From the NCBI GenBank assembly GCA_938028585.1, contig CALIZH010000054.1, forward strand, positions 1 through 64,000: a stretch of DNA of 64,000 nt, read 5' to 3'. The DNA comes from an uncultured Actinomyces sp. GTDB lineage: Bacteria; Actinomycetota; Actinomycetes; Actinomycetales; Actinomycetaceae. Shown one piece after another: positions 14,758 to 23,189 of this stretch (its first letter is position 1; every line of letters starts with the position of its first letter). The notes below the pieces were generated by a model. The model had not been told where the DNA came from. It worked only from the letters and a program-made list of their open reading frames with translations, and did not search any database. Made by a program: the position numbers and the translations under genes.

Positions 14758-17652
14758 ATGAATGAAGCAAAACTATTTTCTGAGGGTAGCGTGACTGACC
14801 TGGTGTGCCGAGGTTGGTCGCGTGAGCGTGTCATTGATGCCACCGGCATCGATCCTGGCTATCACAACTCTTCGATGAAGACTGAGTTGAAGGGCGTTGA
14901 TCGTCATACATATAAGATCGAGCACGTGCGTCAGCGTGTTGCGCAGGAGACTGTGCGCGATGTGTTGGAGCAATATGCCATGTGCGATCTGGATAAGGCA
15001 GGTCTATTGGAGCAGCTTGGGCTGCATGACGCGGTGAATCTCATCAAGCTTGCTGATCTGTTTACAGGTCTGGGTCTTGGCGAAGAGTTTCGTGATGCCG
15101 ATCGTCGGTCTCGTCGTGGTGTCATGCGAGCGGGCATGATTGCTCAGCACGGTACAGATAACCCGTTCAAGCTTGATGAATACCAGGAGAAGGCGGCTCA
15201 GACAAGAGAAGAGCGCTACGGCGCTCGTTACACGTTGGCTGAAGGCTCGGTGTTTGCCGACGAGGCTCGAAAGAAGGCTCAGGAGAAGCAGTCTGGTTTG
15301 TTCCCAGAGGGGAGTGATGAGGATCTGCGTCTGCGCGGTTTTGGTGGAAGGGGGAAGCGTCTACCTCAATGGTCTGACGGCTCTTCTGTGGATCGTGAGC
15401 GTTATCTTGTGAGCCATGTGAAGACCAGGTGTTCGGATGATGACATCAATCGCGCTCTGGAGGGCGTGCGTAACGGTGTGACGCGCCGTGAAGTGCTGAC
15501 AATGCTTGGTATCAGTGAAACGCTTTCAGCCGGGGTGATGTCCTTTGCCGCTCTTTTTGAAGGTCTTGGCTTGAAGGACGAGTATGCGCAGTGCCTCAAG
15601 GACAAGACTGCTCAGACAAACATAGCTCGCTATGGTGGTGTTTCGCCTATGGCGAGTAGTGAGGTCAGGGAGCGTATCAAGACTACGATGCTCGATAGGT
15701 ACGGTGTGGTTAATGCATCGTCGCTACCAGAGGTGAAAGAGCGTCGTCGACGCACGGTTCAGGAACGTTACGGTGTGGATAGTGTGCTCTCTGATCCCGC
15801 TCTGCGTGAACGTGCGCGACAGACGATTCGGGAGGTGTACGGAGTTGATAACGTCTCGCAATCTGATGTGATCAAGGATCGTAAACGAGAGTCGTCTATG
15901 CGTCGTTACGGTGTACCGAGCACCGCTCTTGATCCAGATGTGCGCCGTCGTCAGTTGGAGACTCTTCGTCGTAATCGTCCCGATCTTCCCGCTGATGCGC
16001 GAGGCCCTTTCAATGCACCATCGGTGCAGGCCGCTGCGAAGGCAACTCATCTGGCTCGTCATGGGGTTGAGAACCCGTTTGCGCGCGATGATGTGAAAGA
16101 TCAGATTCGCCAGACTATTCGAGAACATTACGGTGTTGATAATCCGTCGTTGTCACCTGTTGTGCAAGAACGTCGTCGTCAGACGATGCAAGAGCGCTAT
16201 GGTGTTGACAACCCGTTTGCATCTGAGACTGCGAAGGAACAGATTCATCAGACGGTTCAGGAGCGCTATGGTGTTGATTATGTTTTCCAATCCGATGAGA
16301 TCATTGCTCGGGCTATGGATACCAAACGAAAGAACGGCACATTCGCTACCTCTTCTGCGGAGGACGCACTTTATGAGCTGCTCGTTGGGTATGCGGATCA
16401 ACACGGTATGACCGTGGTACGACAGTATCGTGATGAGGAACGTTATCCCTTTGCTGTTGATTTCTATGTCCCTGAGCGCGATCTTTTCATCGAACTCAAT
16501 GGCTCGTGGTCGCATGGCGGGCATTGGTATGAATACGATCGCGAGATGGATCAGAAGACAGTGCAAACCTGGCGCAAGAAGGGTAAGAAGTCCCAGTATT
16601 ACCTCAATGCGCTTGGGACGTGGACTGAGCGAGACGTGCGTAAGCGTGAAGCGGCTCGTGACGCACAGTTGAACTACGTGACGCTGTGGGATGGTTCTGA
16701 AGCTCTGGCCGATGCTCATCTGTGGCTTGCTCTCGGGGCTCCTGACGGTCACGACTGGGATCGTGAGTATTCCTGGCTTGATCTCCCTGAATCTCTGATT
16801 GATCTCAGGGAAAGTCTGAGCGAGCAGGTGCAGCAATGGGCGGATATTGATGTCACGAATGCTGGTTCGAGGCAGATCTCTTGGCTCGCTCGTAGTGGTA
16901 CGTGGGAGACGTTCTATGCTCGTGAGTTGCAGATGTGGGAGGCCGACGAGGTTCACCATCGTAAGTGGGGCCGTCTGCGTGCGCGTTTGCTCGCTAACAG
17001 GTTGCACTATCTGGGTAAGCTTCCTGAGTCTGCTCTGGAGGTCGTGCGAGGGTTGGCGATCAGCGGTGAGATTCGTGCGTATTCGACGTTTGTCAACACA
17101 GCGATGACGGCTGTTCTCGACCGGTATGAGCCGACGCACATGTACGATCCGTGCAGCGGGTGGGGTGAGCGTATGCTCACCTGTGCTCAGCGCGGTGTGA
17201 CGTACACCGGCACAGATATTTCTGAGGCAGTGGTGACGGCTCATCGGGGTCTTATCGACCGTCTGGATCTGACGGATGTGAGTGTGTCGCTTGGTGACAG
17301 TGCGACCCGCGATATGCGCGGTGGGACACATGAGATGGTGCTGACGTGCCCTCCGTATGGAGACACGGAGATCTACACTTCTCAGGGTGCTGAGAATCTG
17401 GATGACGAGGCGTTCTTGGAATGGTGGAAGCGGGTTGTTTCCATGAGTGTTGCTCCGTTGACGCGCGTTTTCGCCTTCCAGATCAGTGAGAAATGGCGCG
17501 AGCGTATGTCGGCAGTGGTTCAGAGCGTATTGGGTGAGCAGTGGCACCTTGTCGATGAGATTGATGCGTCGGCATCGCGTAATCATTTCCAGCGTGCGAG
17601 GTCACGTCAGAAGCATCGTGGTGAAACGATGGTGGTCTTTGAACGACTCTGA
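14758..17652 (+). CDS. Single-chain repeat-nuclease-DNA methyltransferase (type IIG-like)
   Basis: A 964-aa protein with three parts. (1) Residues about 1-540 contain at least eight degenerate repeats built on ERYGVDNPF or similar (for example QERYGVDNPFAS), the repeat type found in phage-encoded Vsr/homing-endonuclease-like proteins and presumed to read DNA. (2) Residues about 540-640 form a PD-(D/E)XK/Vsr-like nuclease: D568 in FAVDFYVP and E579/N581 in LFIELNG. (3) Residues about 720-964 form an amino-methyltransferase with SAM motif I DPCSGWGERM (from D797) and catalytic motif IV TCPPYGD (863-869). Having both activities on one chain resembles type IIG restriction-modification or a self-protecting homing system. 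No separate specificity subunit is present nearby. The ATG at 14758 is used; upstream spacing to AAGGA is about 12 nt. Confidence 0.8.
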   Translation: MNEAKLFSEGSVTDLVCRGWSRERVIDATGIDPGYHNSSMKTELKGVDRHTYKIEHVRQRVAQETVRDVLEQYAMCDLDKAGLLEQLGLHDAVNLIKLADLFTGLGLGEEFRDADRRSRRGVMRAGMIAQHGTDNPFKLDEYQEKAAQTREERYGARYTLAEGSVFADEARKKAQEKQSGLFPEGSDEDLRLRGFGGRGKRLPQWSDGSSVDRERYLVSHVKTRCSDDDINRALEGVRNGVTRREVLTMLGISETLSAGVMSFAALFEGLGLKDEYAQCLKDKTAQTNIARYGGVSPMASSEVRERIKTTMLDRYGVVNASSLPEVKERRRRTVQERYGVDSVLSDPALRERARQTIREVYGVDNVSQSDVIKDRKRESSMRRYGVPSTALDPDVRRRQLETLRRNRPDLPADARGPFNAPSVQAAAKATHLARHGVENPFARDDVKDQIRQTIREHYGVDNPSLSPVVQERRRQTMQERYGVDNPFASETAKEQIHQTVQERYGVDYVFQSDEIIARAMDTKRKNGTFATSSAEDALYELLVGYADQHGMTVVRQYRDEERYPFAVDFYVPERDLFIELNGSWSHGGHWYEYDREMDQKTVQTWRKKGKKSQYYLNALGTWTERDVRKREAARDAQLNYVTLWDGSEALADAHLWLALGAPDGHDWDREYSWLDLPESLIDLRESLSEQVQQWADIDVTNAGSRQISWLARSGTWETFYARELQMWEADEVHHRKWGRLRARLLANRLHYLGKLPESALEVVRGLAISGEIRAYSTFVNTAMTAVLDRYEPTHMYDPCSGWGERMLTCAQRGVTYTGTDISEAVVTAHRGLIDRLDLTDVSVSLGDSATRDMRGGTHEMVLTCPPYGDTEIYTSQGAENLDDEAFLEWWKRVVSMSVAPLTRVFAFQISEKWRERMSAVVQSVLGEQWHLVDEIDASASRNHFQRARSRQKHRGETMVVFERL

Positions 17653-17677
17653 TATACTCGTTATACTCGTATATGAA
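17653..17677 (+). promoter_or_regulatory. Promoter with 12-bp motif upstream of topoisomerase
   Basis: Two TATACT hexamers (17653-17658 and 17662-17667) precede and overlap CTCGTATATGAA (17666-17677), matching nine of twelve positions of CTCGTATACGAG. It is 25 nt before the topoisomerase start codon and immediately after the methyltransferase stop. Confidence 0.5.
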
Positions 17678-17701
17678 CGTTTTCGATGATTTGGAGGATA
17701 T

Positions 17702-19915
17702 ATGACAGTTGGAATTCTGACTGAGAAGCCGAGCGCAGCGCGTAATTTCGCGAAGGCGCTTGGTGGTCAGACTGGAACCTACAACGGGGAGAACTACGTG
17801 ATCGCGTTTGCTCGTGGTCATCTGTTTGAGCTGAAGCAGCCGGTGGATCAAGTGGATTCGTCTAAGCGCACGCAGTATGCCTCATGGGCACTGAGTGATC
17901 TTCCGTGGGATCTGAACGATCTCGCGTTTGAGCGTGAGAAGAAGGACGGCGTGTCGAAGCTGCTGTCCGATATTCGTACGGCGTTCCGTTCCTGTGATGA
18001 GATTTGTATCGCGACAGATGTCGATCCATCGGGAGAAGGAGGGCTACTAGCCTGGGAAATCATTGCTGCCCTCGGACTGAACACAAAGCCGATCTCACGC
18101 ATGTATTTCACTGACGAGTCTCCGAAGTCGATTCAGAAGGCGTTTGTTTCACGTAAGAAACTGCCCTCGATGGACGATCACGACGAGTACCGTATGGCGT
18201 GGCTGCGATCGAGGTGGGATTTCCTCTCGATGCAGTGGACCCGTGTCGCATCCCAGCTTGCTGGACAGCGTACTGTCCTGCGTCAGGGTCGACTCAAGTC
18301 GGCCATGACTGTGCTCGTGGGTGATCAGCTGAAGGCCCATAAGTCGTGGAAGAAGGTGCCGTTCTACGAGCCCCGTTTCCGCGATGAGAATGGCGTGATG
18401 TACTCGGACCCTGATGCGCAGCGACACGCCAAGGAAAGCGATGTCGATCTGAGTGGTCTGCATGCATCGAGCGTGACGGTTGATGCCAAGACCATGAAGC
18501 GTTCCGGCCCGCCTCGGATGCTGGATCTGGCTGGTCTGTCCGCACTGCTGAGCGCCAAGGGTGTGAAGGCGGCTGAGGTGCTGAAGATCTATCAAAAAAT
18601 GTACGAAGCCCAAGTCGTTTCGTACCCCCGTACCGAAGACAAGCACGTCACCAAGGAGCAGTTTGCGGAGCTTGTCAGTAATGCTCCTGCGATCGCACGT
18701 GCTGTTGGTATTGACCCAGCTCTGCTGACGCACATTGCTGCCAGGTCGACTCACGTCAAGGACTCGGGTGCTCACGGTGCAAACCGTCCTGGTCCGAATG
18801 TTCCTCAGTCGCTTGCAGACGTGGAGGCGAAGTACGGCAAGACGGGTGCCATGATCTATGAGTTGCTTGCTCGGTCTGCTCTCGCTGTTCTCGCAGAGGA
18901 CTACGAGTACGAGGCTCAGAAGGGTCACGTCACTGACTTCCCCTCCTACACGGGTTCGTGCTCGGTGCCGAAGAAGCCGGGTTGGAAGTCTGTTCTTGGT
19001 GGCGCATCGATGGCAGACGATGATGACGATGAGAACAACGTGACGGGTCTGGGTACCCAGGCTCAGCCGTTCGTTCACGAGGGTGTTCCACCGCGCCCTG
19101 CGGCCCCCACCGTTAAGTGGCTCATGAAGCAACTGGAGAGGCGAGACGTGGGCACTGGTGCAACGCGCACCAGCACCTTCGCTGAGGTGTCAAGCTCGAA
19201 GGCTCGGTATCCTCTCATGACTGAAACGAGGGGCAAGATTGCTCTCACTGAGCATGGTGACATGAGCTACCGGCTGTTGCCAGGAACTCATATTGGTGAT
19301 CTCACGATCACTGAACGAGTGTTCGCTGACATGAAGGCTGTGGCCAAGGGTCAGAAGAATGCAGACGATGTTCTGGCTGAAGTGGCCGGACTGATCACAG
19401 ATGATATTGCCGTCATGACGGCGAATGCACAAACAATGCGAAAGGAACTTGGAATGAGCGAATTTGTCGAGAAGGAATACTTCGAGGGTACGTGGGCCAA
19501 GAACGGTCAGCACGTGAAGTTCAACCGTACGTGGAGTGGCCATCGTTTCACCGATCAGGAGTGCATGGATCTCCTGGCTGGTAAGGACATCGAGATCACT
19601 GCCACGTCTAGGAAGACGGGGGATGACTTCACCGTCATTGGGGCTCTTGGGGAGAATGAGTTCAATGGGCGTAAGTTTGTTGGTTTCAACCCTGATTACA
19701 CCAAGCCGACGGCTGCTGCAAAGAGGGGTGTTGCCCCCAAGTCGATGCTTGGCGTGAAGCTGACTGATGAACAGCGTGAGAAGATCGAGGCTGGGGAAAA
19801 GGTTAAGGTCAAAGGCATGAAGTCCAAGAAGACCGGCAAGACCTTCGATGCGTATTTGTCCCTGGAAGATAAGCCGGATGGGACGCGCGGTATTGCGTTC
19901 TCGTTCGACAAGTGA
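17702..19915 (+). CDS. Type IA DNA topoisomerase (TopB/TraE-like)
   Basis: A 737-aa topoisomerase III-like enzyme, which passes single strands through a transient 5'-phosphotyrosine break. The N-terminal Toprim begins GILTEKPSAARNFAKAL (catalytic Glu at E8) and has the acidic cluster ATDVDPSGEG (D106, D108, E112). The active-site motif VVSYPRTED places the nucleophile at Y308. A central HGANRPGPNVP loop and C-terminal beta-rich repeats (about 480-735) complete the protein. Many Gram-positive conjugative elements encode such an enzyme beside mating genes, where it is thought to help process transferred DNA. GGAGG lies 4 nt before the ATG. It heads the transfer gene block. Confidence 0.93.
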   Translation: MTVGILTEKPSAARNFAKALGGQTGTYNGENYVIAFARGHLFELKQPVDQVDSSKRTQYASWALSDLPWDLNDLAFEREKKDGVSKLLSDIRTAFRSCDEICIATDVDPSGEGGLLAWEIIAALGLNTKPISRMYFTDESPKSIQKAFVSRKKLPSMDDHDEYRMAWLRSRWDFLSMQWTRVASQLAGQRTVLRQGRLKSAMTVLVGDQLKAHKSWKKVPFYEPRFRDENGVMYSDPDAQRHAKESDVDLSGLHASSVTVDAKTMKRSGPPRMLDLAGLSALLSAKGVKAAEVLKIYQKMYEAQVVSYPRTEDKHVTKEQFAELVSNAPAIARAVGIDPALLTHIAARSTHVKDSGAHGANRPGPNVPQSLADVEAKYGKTGAMIYELLARSALAVLAEDYEYEAQKGHVTDFPSYTGSCSVPKKPGWKSVLGGASMADDDDDENNVTGLGTQAQPFVHEGVPPRPAAPTVKWLMKQLERRDVGTGATRTSTFAEVSSSKARYPLMTETRGKIALTEHGDMSYRLLPGTHIGDLTITERVFADMKAVAKGQKNADDVLAEVAGLITDDIAVMTANAQTMRKELGMSEFVEKEYFEGTWAKNGQHVKFNRTWSGHRFTDQECMDLLAGKDIEITATSRKTGDDFTVIGALGENEFNGRKFVGFNPDYTKPTAAAKRGVAPKSMLGVKLTDEQREKIEAGEKVKVKGMKSKKTGKTFDAYLSLEDKPDGTRGIAFSFDK

Positions 19916-19950
19916 TGTGACGGATGTGAGGTAAGAAAGGAGAGTTGTGA

Positions 19951-20835
19951 ATGGCTGTTAAAGAACGGTATTCCATTCCCGTTTCGCTGGATCGGACGAT
20001 CCTCGATCATGAGCTGAGCCTGTCGAATAACTCCGTCAAGCTGAAGCCACTTCCGATGAAGGTGATCTTCGTCTGGATCGGTAGCATTGTGATCCTTATG
20101 TGGCTGCTCATGGGCACACCACTGAAGGGCGCAAGTTTCGGCTATTTGGTGTTCATCTCGATTTGGTGGATTGCTGCCACGGCGTATTTCGCTGCGTACT
20201 CGAAGACTAAAGAGATGCGCGGTGAGATGATCATGGCTCTATTCGACTATCTACCGAAAACAGCGCGCAAGGTGCTCACTCGATCTGATTCGAGCCCTGG
20301 TCAGTTCCATTCGATCGTCGGCATCAAGGATGTCGACGAGAAGACGGCTTTCATCACCTATGCGGATGGCATGGTGGGCCAGGCGTACGCTGTCGTGGGA
20401 TCCGCGTCGCGTCTGCTGTTTGATCAGGATCGAAATGCGATTCTGAACCGTAACGATCGTTTCTATCGCAAGTTGGAACCGGGTGTCGAGCTAGAGTTCA
20501 TCACCACGAAGGAACCTCAGCGCGTTCATACACAGATTGCAACGCTAGAGAGGCGTAATCGTGCTTTGGATCCTGAGGCTCGTGATCCTGAACTGGTTGC
20601 GCTCATGGACGAACAGTACGAGTCTCTGAAGAGCTACGTGGGCTCTAGTTTCTTCAGCATCCACCAGTACCTGATCCTCATTGCCAGCAACGAAGAGGAT
20701 CTACGTAAGGCTCACAACCTGCTCGACGCTGAAGCGGCTGATTCATCGCTGATGTTTAAGCAAATCGCGATGCTCACGTATGATGAGACGATCGAGCTCT
20801 TGCGAACTCATTACGGACCTGTCGTCACTAAGTGA
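19951..20835 (+). CDS. T4SS membrane protein: PrgI/TcpE-like anchor plus VirB4 N-terminal-like domain
   Basis: A 294-aa protein. Two membrane helices (about 38-58 and 62-82) resemble the PrgI/VirB3-type anchor that precedes VirB4 in Gram-positive transfer systems. The rest (about 100-294) resembles the N-terminal domain of VirB4: FHSIVGIKDVDEKTAF, SFFSIHQYLILIASNEEDL and MFKQIAMLTYDETIELLRTH follow the VirB4 order. The next gene supplies the central and C-terminal VirB4 part, so the ATPase appears split across two genes. AAGGAG lies 8-9 nt upstream. A terminator follows. Confidence 0.65.
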   Translation: MAVKERYSIPVSLDRTILDHELSLSNNSVKLKPLPMKVIFVWIGSIVILMWLLMGTPLKGASFGYLVFISIWWIAATAYFAAYSKTKEMRGEMIMALFDYLPKTARKVLTRSDSSPGQFHSIVGIKDVDEKTAFITYADGMVGQAYAVVGSASRLLFDQDRNAILNRNDRFYRKLEPGVELEFITTKEPQRVHTQIATLERRNRALDPEARDPELVALMDEQYESLKSYVGSSFFSIHQYLILIASNEEDLRKAHNLLDAEAADSSLMFKQIAMLTYDETIELLRTHYGPVVTK

Positions 20836-20870
20836 GAGACGGTGCACCGCCAGAGTTGCAAGGGCTGTGA

Positions 20871-20898
20871 CAACCCCGGACGTTCGCGTCCGGGGTTG
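20871..20898 (+). terminator. Rho-independent terminator
   Basis: A 12-bp stem CAACCCCGGACG/CGTCCGGGGTTG with a TTCG tetraloop, followed by TTGCG. It lies between the VirB4-N gene and the VirB4-like gene, so the latter needs its own promoter; TAGAAT near 20958-20963 is a candidate -10. Confidence 0.85.
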
Positions 20899-21036
20899 TT
20901 GCGTATCTAATGCCAGCAAACAGGTGTTATGCGATGGGCTTTTGCCTGGTTTTCGTGTAGAATAGCCTGAGGAACGACCATAATCGGTCTTCAATTGACC
21001 ACGACAGTAATTATTGAAGTGAAAGGAGTGGCATCT

Positions 21037-23157
21037 ATGGCGAAAAAGGATAGTGTCACGAATGTGATCGCATCGGATGAGTCATCGCCGTGGGGCATGG
21101 CGACCTCGCGTGTTCGCGAAGCGAGTGCCTCGATGGCGGCTGATGAGGCGCGTGATCGTGCTGCGTCGCAGCAGCGAAGCCTGAAGGGTATGTCTCGTAA
21201 GGAGCGCAAAGCGCTGTTCTCGAAGACCAACGGGGCAACGTTTAAGGAGTATGCACACCTGCTCGCGGTGAAGCCTCGCCAGGGCTATGTATTTCACAGC
21301 GACTACTTCGAGATCGACGGTAACGTCGGATGCATCCTGGGCTACTTCCACGACGAGAGCGCCCGTGATGAGCTCCCTCCGTTCTGGGGTGTGAACCTCA
21401 TTCCCTATCTGCCTCAGAACGTGACGGCGGTTTTGCTTCAGCAGGTCTCGCGCGTGACTGAGTCCTGGCTCAAGGACAAGATCAAGGCGTCTGAGCGCCT
21501 CGATCGTCTCGACGAGCAGGAGCAGAGCGAGAACGGCACGAAGTCGTCCCGTCGCAAGGCATCGAAGGTGTCTGCTGAGGTTGAGCAGGCGATCGCTGAA
21601 ATCCAGGACGGCGCTGCCTACCTGTCTGTGCACTACCGCATTCTCTTGAAGGCTCCCTCGTTGGAGATCCTCGATAATGTCATCGATGATCTGCGTCATC
21701 GGTACATCGATAGCGTTGGCAACCTGTCGATCGCTGCACATCCTGGTCTTCAGCGCCAGGAGTTGGCGACGCTGTTTGCCCCTAACGCCTCGAAGAAAGG
21801 CAAGGGTTTCCACTTCACCTCGACTGAGCTGGCGGGTGCGTTCAACCTTGTCACCAACGGTCTCAATGACCGTGGTGGTGAGTTCGTCGGCTACATGGTC
21901 GGTGACGTGAACAACTCGGGCGTCCTCATGGACGTTGATCAGTACAGTCATCACGTGGTGGTTGCCGATGATGAGAAGTCTCGCGCTGAGATCATGAACA
22001 AGGCTCAGGTTGCCGATATGTGGGCATCGAAGATCTCACAGGCGGCTCTGATCAACAACAAGCGCGTTGTGCACATCATTCTCGATGGCGCTGATCTGAC
22101 GGGTGTTCTCGGTCCTCGTATGGACACGATCACTGCGCGCATCGACATGTCGCAAGGTGATGTCAACCCCTTTGAGGTCTTCGGTGATCGCAAGGATCAG
22201 CTCTCGCTGTTTTCGACTCACCTGGAAAAGATGGTGCTTCTGACCGAGCAGGTGTATCAGCCTACTGATGACGATCGGACGATCATCCAAGGTCAGCTGA
22301 AGGACACTCTGGAACAGTTCTATGTGGATCAGAACATGTGGGCGCGTAACGCGAAGGACAATCAGGATCGTTTGCGTCTTGTGGGCGTGCCTCACGATCA
22401 GGTACCGCAGCTGAAGCTGTTTGTCACGTATCTCGATCAGCGCTATAAGGCGCTGACCGGCAGGGCTAACCGTGACGATGAGATGGTGCACGCATACTCT
22501 GTGCTGTCTTCTGTCTTTAAGTCCATGCTGAGTGCAAACGGTGACTTGTTCAACGTCATCACGAACGATGTCATTGATGGAACCCAAAAGGCTCGTCGCG
22601 TCATCTATGACTTTTCGGCTCTGGTGGATCGTGGGAAGGGTGTTGCGATGGCACAGCTCGTCAATGTGCTGGCGTTCGCGGCTTCGGCCTTGGGCGAAGG
22701 TGACACACTGATCATCCACGGTGCTGAGTTGATCGATAAGGGTGTGAAGCCGTACATGACTGAGCAGTTCCAGCGCCTCTTCCGTCGCAATGGCCGTGTC
22801 GCCCTGTGCTACAACGGCGTGAAGGCGATGCTGGATGACTCGGAGTTCAACCACTTTGATGAGGCTGATTGGACGGCGCTCGGTGCGATGAGCGATGCTC
22901 TCGTGCCTGTGTATGAGAAGAAGCTGGCCAAGCAGATTCCTGTCGACATGACGAAGGTCATCACTCAACGAGGTGAGGGGCTCACATTCTTGCGACGAGG
23001 GACGGTCAACGTTGTCTTCAAGCGTGACCTTGCGCTCGGTCTCCATGCTCACGTGCGCGACATTACCTACGATGGAAGTGTTGCTCCCGGTCGACACAGA
23101 GGATCTGTGATGGCCCGGCAGAAAGCCCGCAAAAATGCTGAAAGGAAGAACAAGTGA
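21037..23157 (+). CDS. VirB4-like protein with degenerate ATPase motifs
   Basis: A 706-aa protein. Start at MAKKDSVTN has AAAGGAG 8 nt upstream. The layout follows VirB4: an N-terminal beta-rich region, FTSTELAGAFNLV, the VLMDVDQYSHHVVV strand leading into the P-loop position, ISQGDVNPFEVFG-like residues, then the C-terminal lobe. Where a Walker A GxxGxGKS should be, the sequence reads VVADDEKSRAEIM. Where Walker B normally has DEA, it reads LIIHGAELID. Both nucleotide-binding motifs therefore look lost while the fold is kept, suggesting a structural pseudo-ATPase. The coupling protein at 43563 and the AAA+ protein at 37170 could supply energy instead. This is assigned by pattern and context; a profile comparison would be decisive. 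Confidence 0.65.
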   Translation: MAKKDSVTNVIASDESSPWGMATSRVREASASMAADEARDRAASQQRSLKGMSRKERKALFSKTNGATFKEYAHLLAVKPRQGYVFHSDYFEIDGNVGCILGYFHDESARDELPPFWGVNLIPYLPQNVTAVLLQQVSRVTESWLKDKIKASERLDRLDEQEQSENGTKSSRRKASKVSAEVEQAIAEIQDGAAYLSVHYRILLKAPSLEILDNVIDDLRHRYIDSVGNLSIAAHPGLQRQELATLFAPNASKKGKGFHFTSTELAGAFNLVTNGLNDRGGEFVGYMVGDVNNSGVLMDVDQYSHHVVVADDEKSRAEIMNKAQVADMWASKISQAALINNKRVVHIILDGADLTGVLGPRMDTITARIDMSQGDVNPFEVFGDRKDQLSLFSTHLEKMVLLTEQVYQPTDDDRTIIQGQLKDTLEQFYVDQNMWARNAKDNQDRLRLVGVPHDQVPQLKLFVTYLDQRYKALTGRANRDDEMVHAYSVLSSVFKSMLSANGDLFNVITNDVIDGTQKARRVIYDFSALVDRGKGVAMAQLVNVLAFAASALGEGDTLIIHGAELIDKGVKPYMTEQFQRLFRRNGRVALCYNGVKAMLDDSEFNHFDEADWTALGAMSDALVPVYEKKLAKQIPVDMTKVITQRGEGLTFLRRGTVNVVFKRDLALGLHAHVRDITYDGSVAPGRHRGSVMARQKARKNAERKNK

Positions 23158-23189
23158 ACAAGAACCATGAAAAGAAAGGAGAGAGTTTG

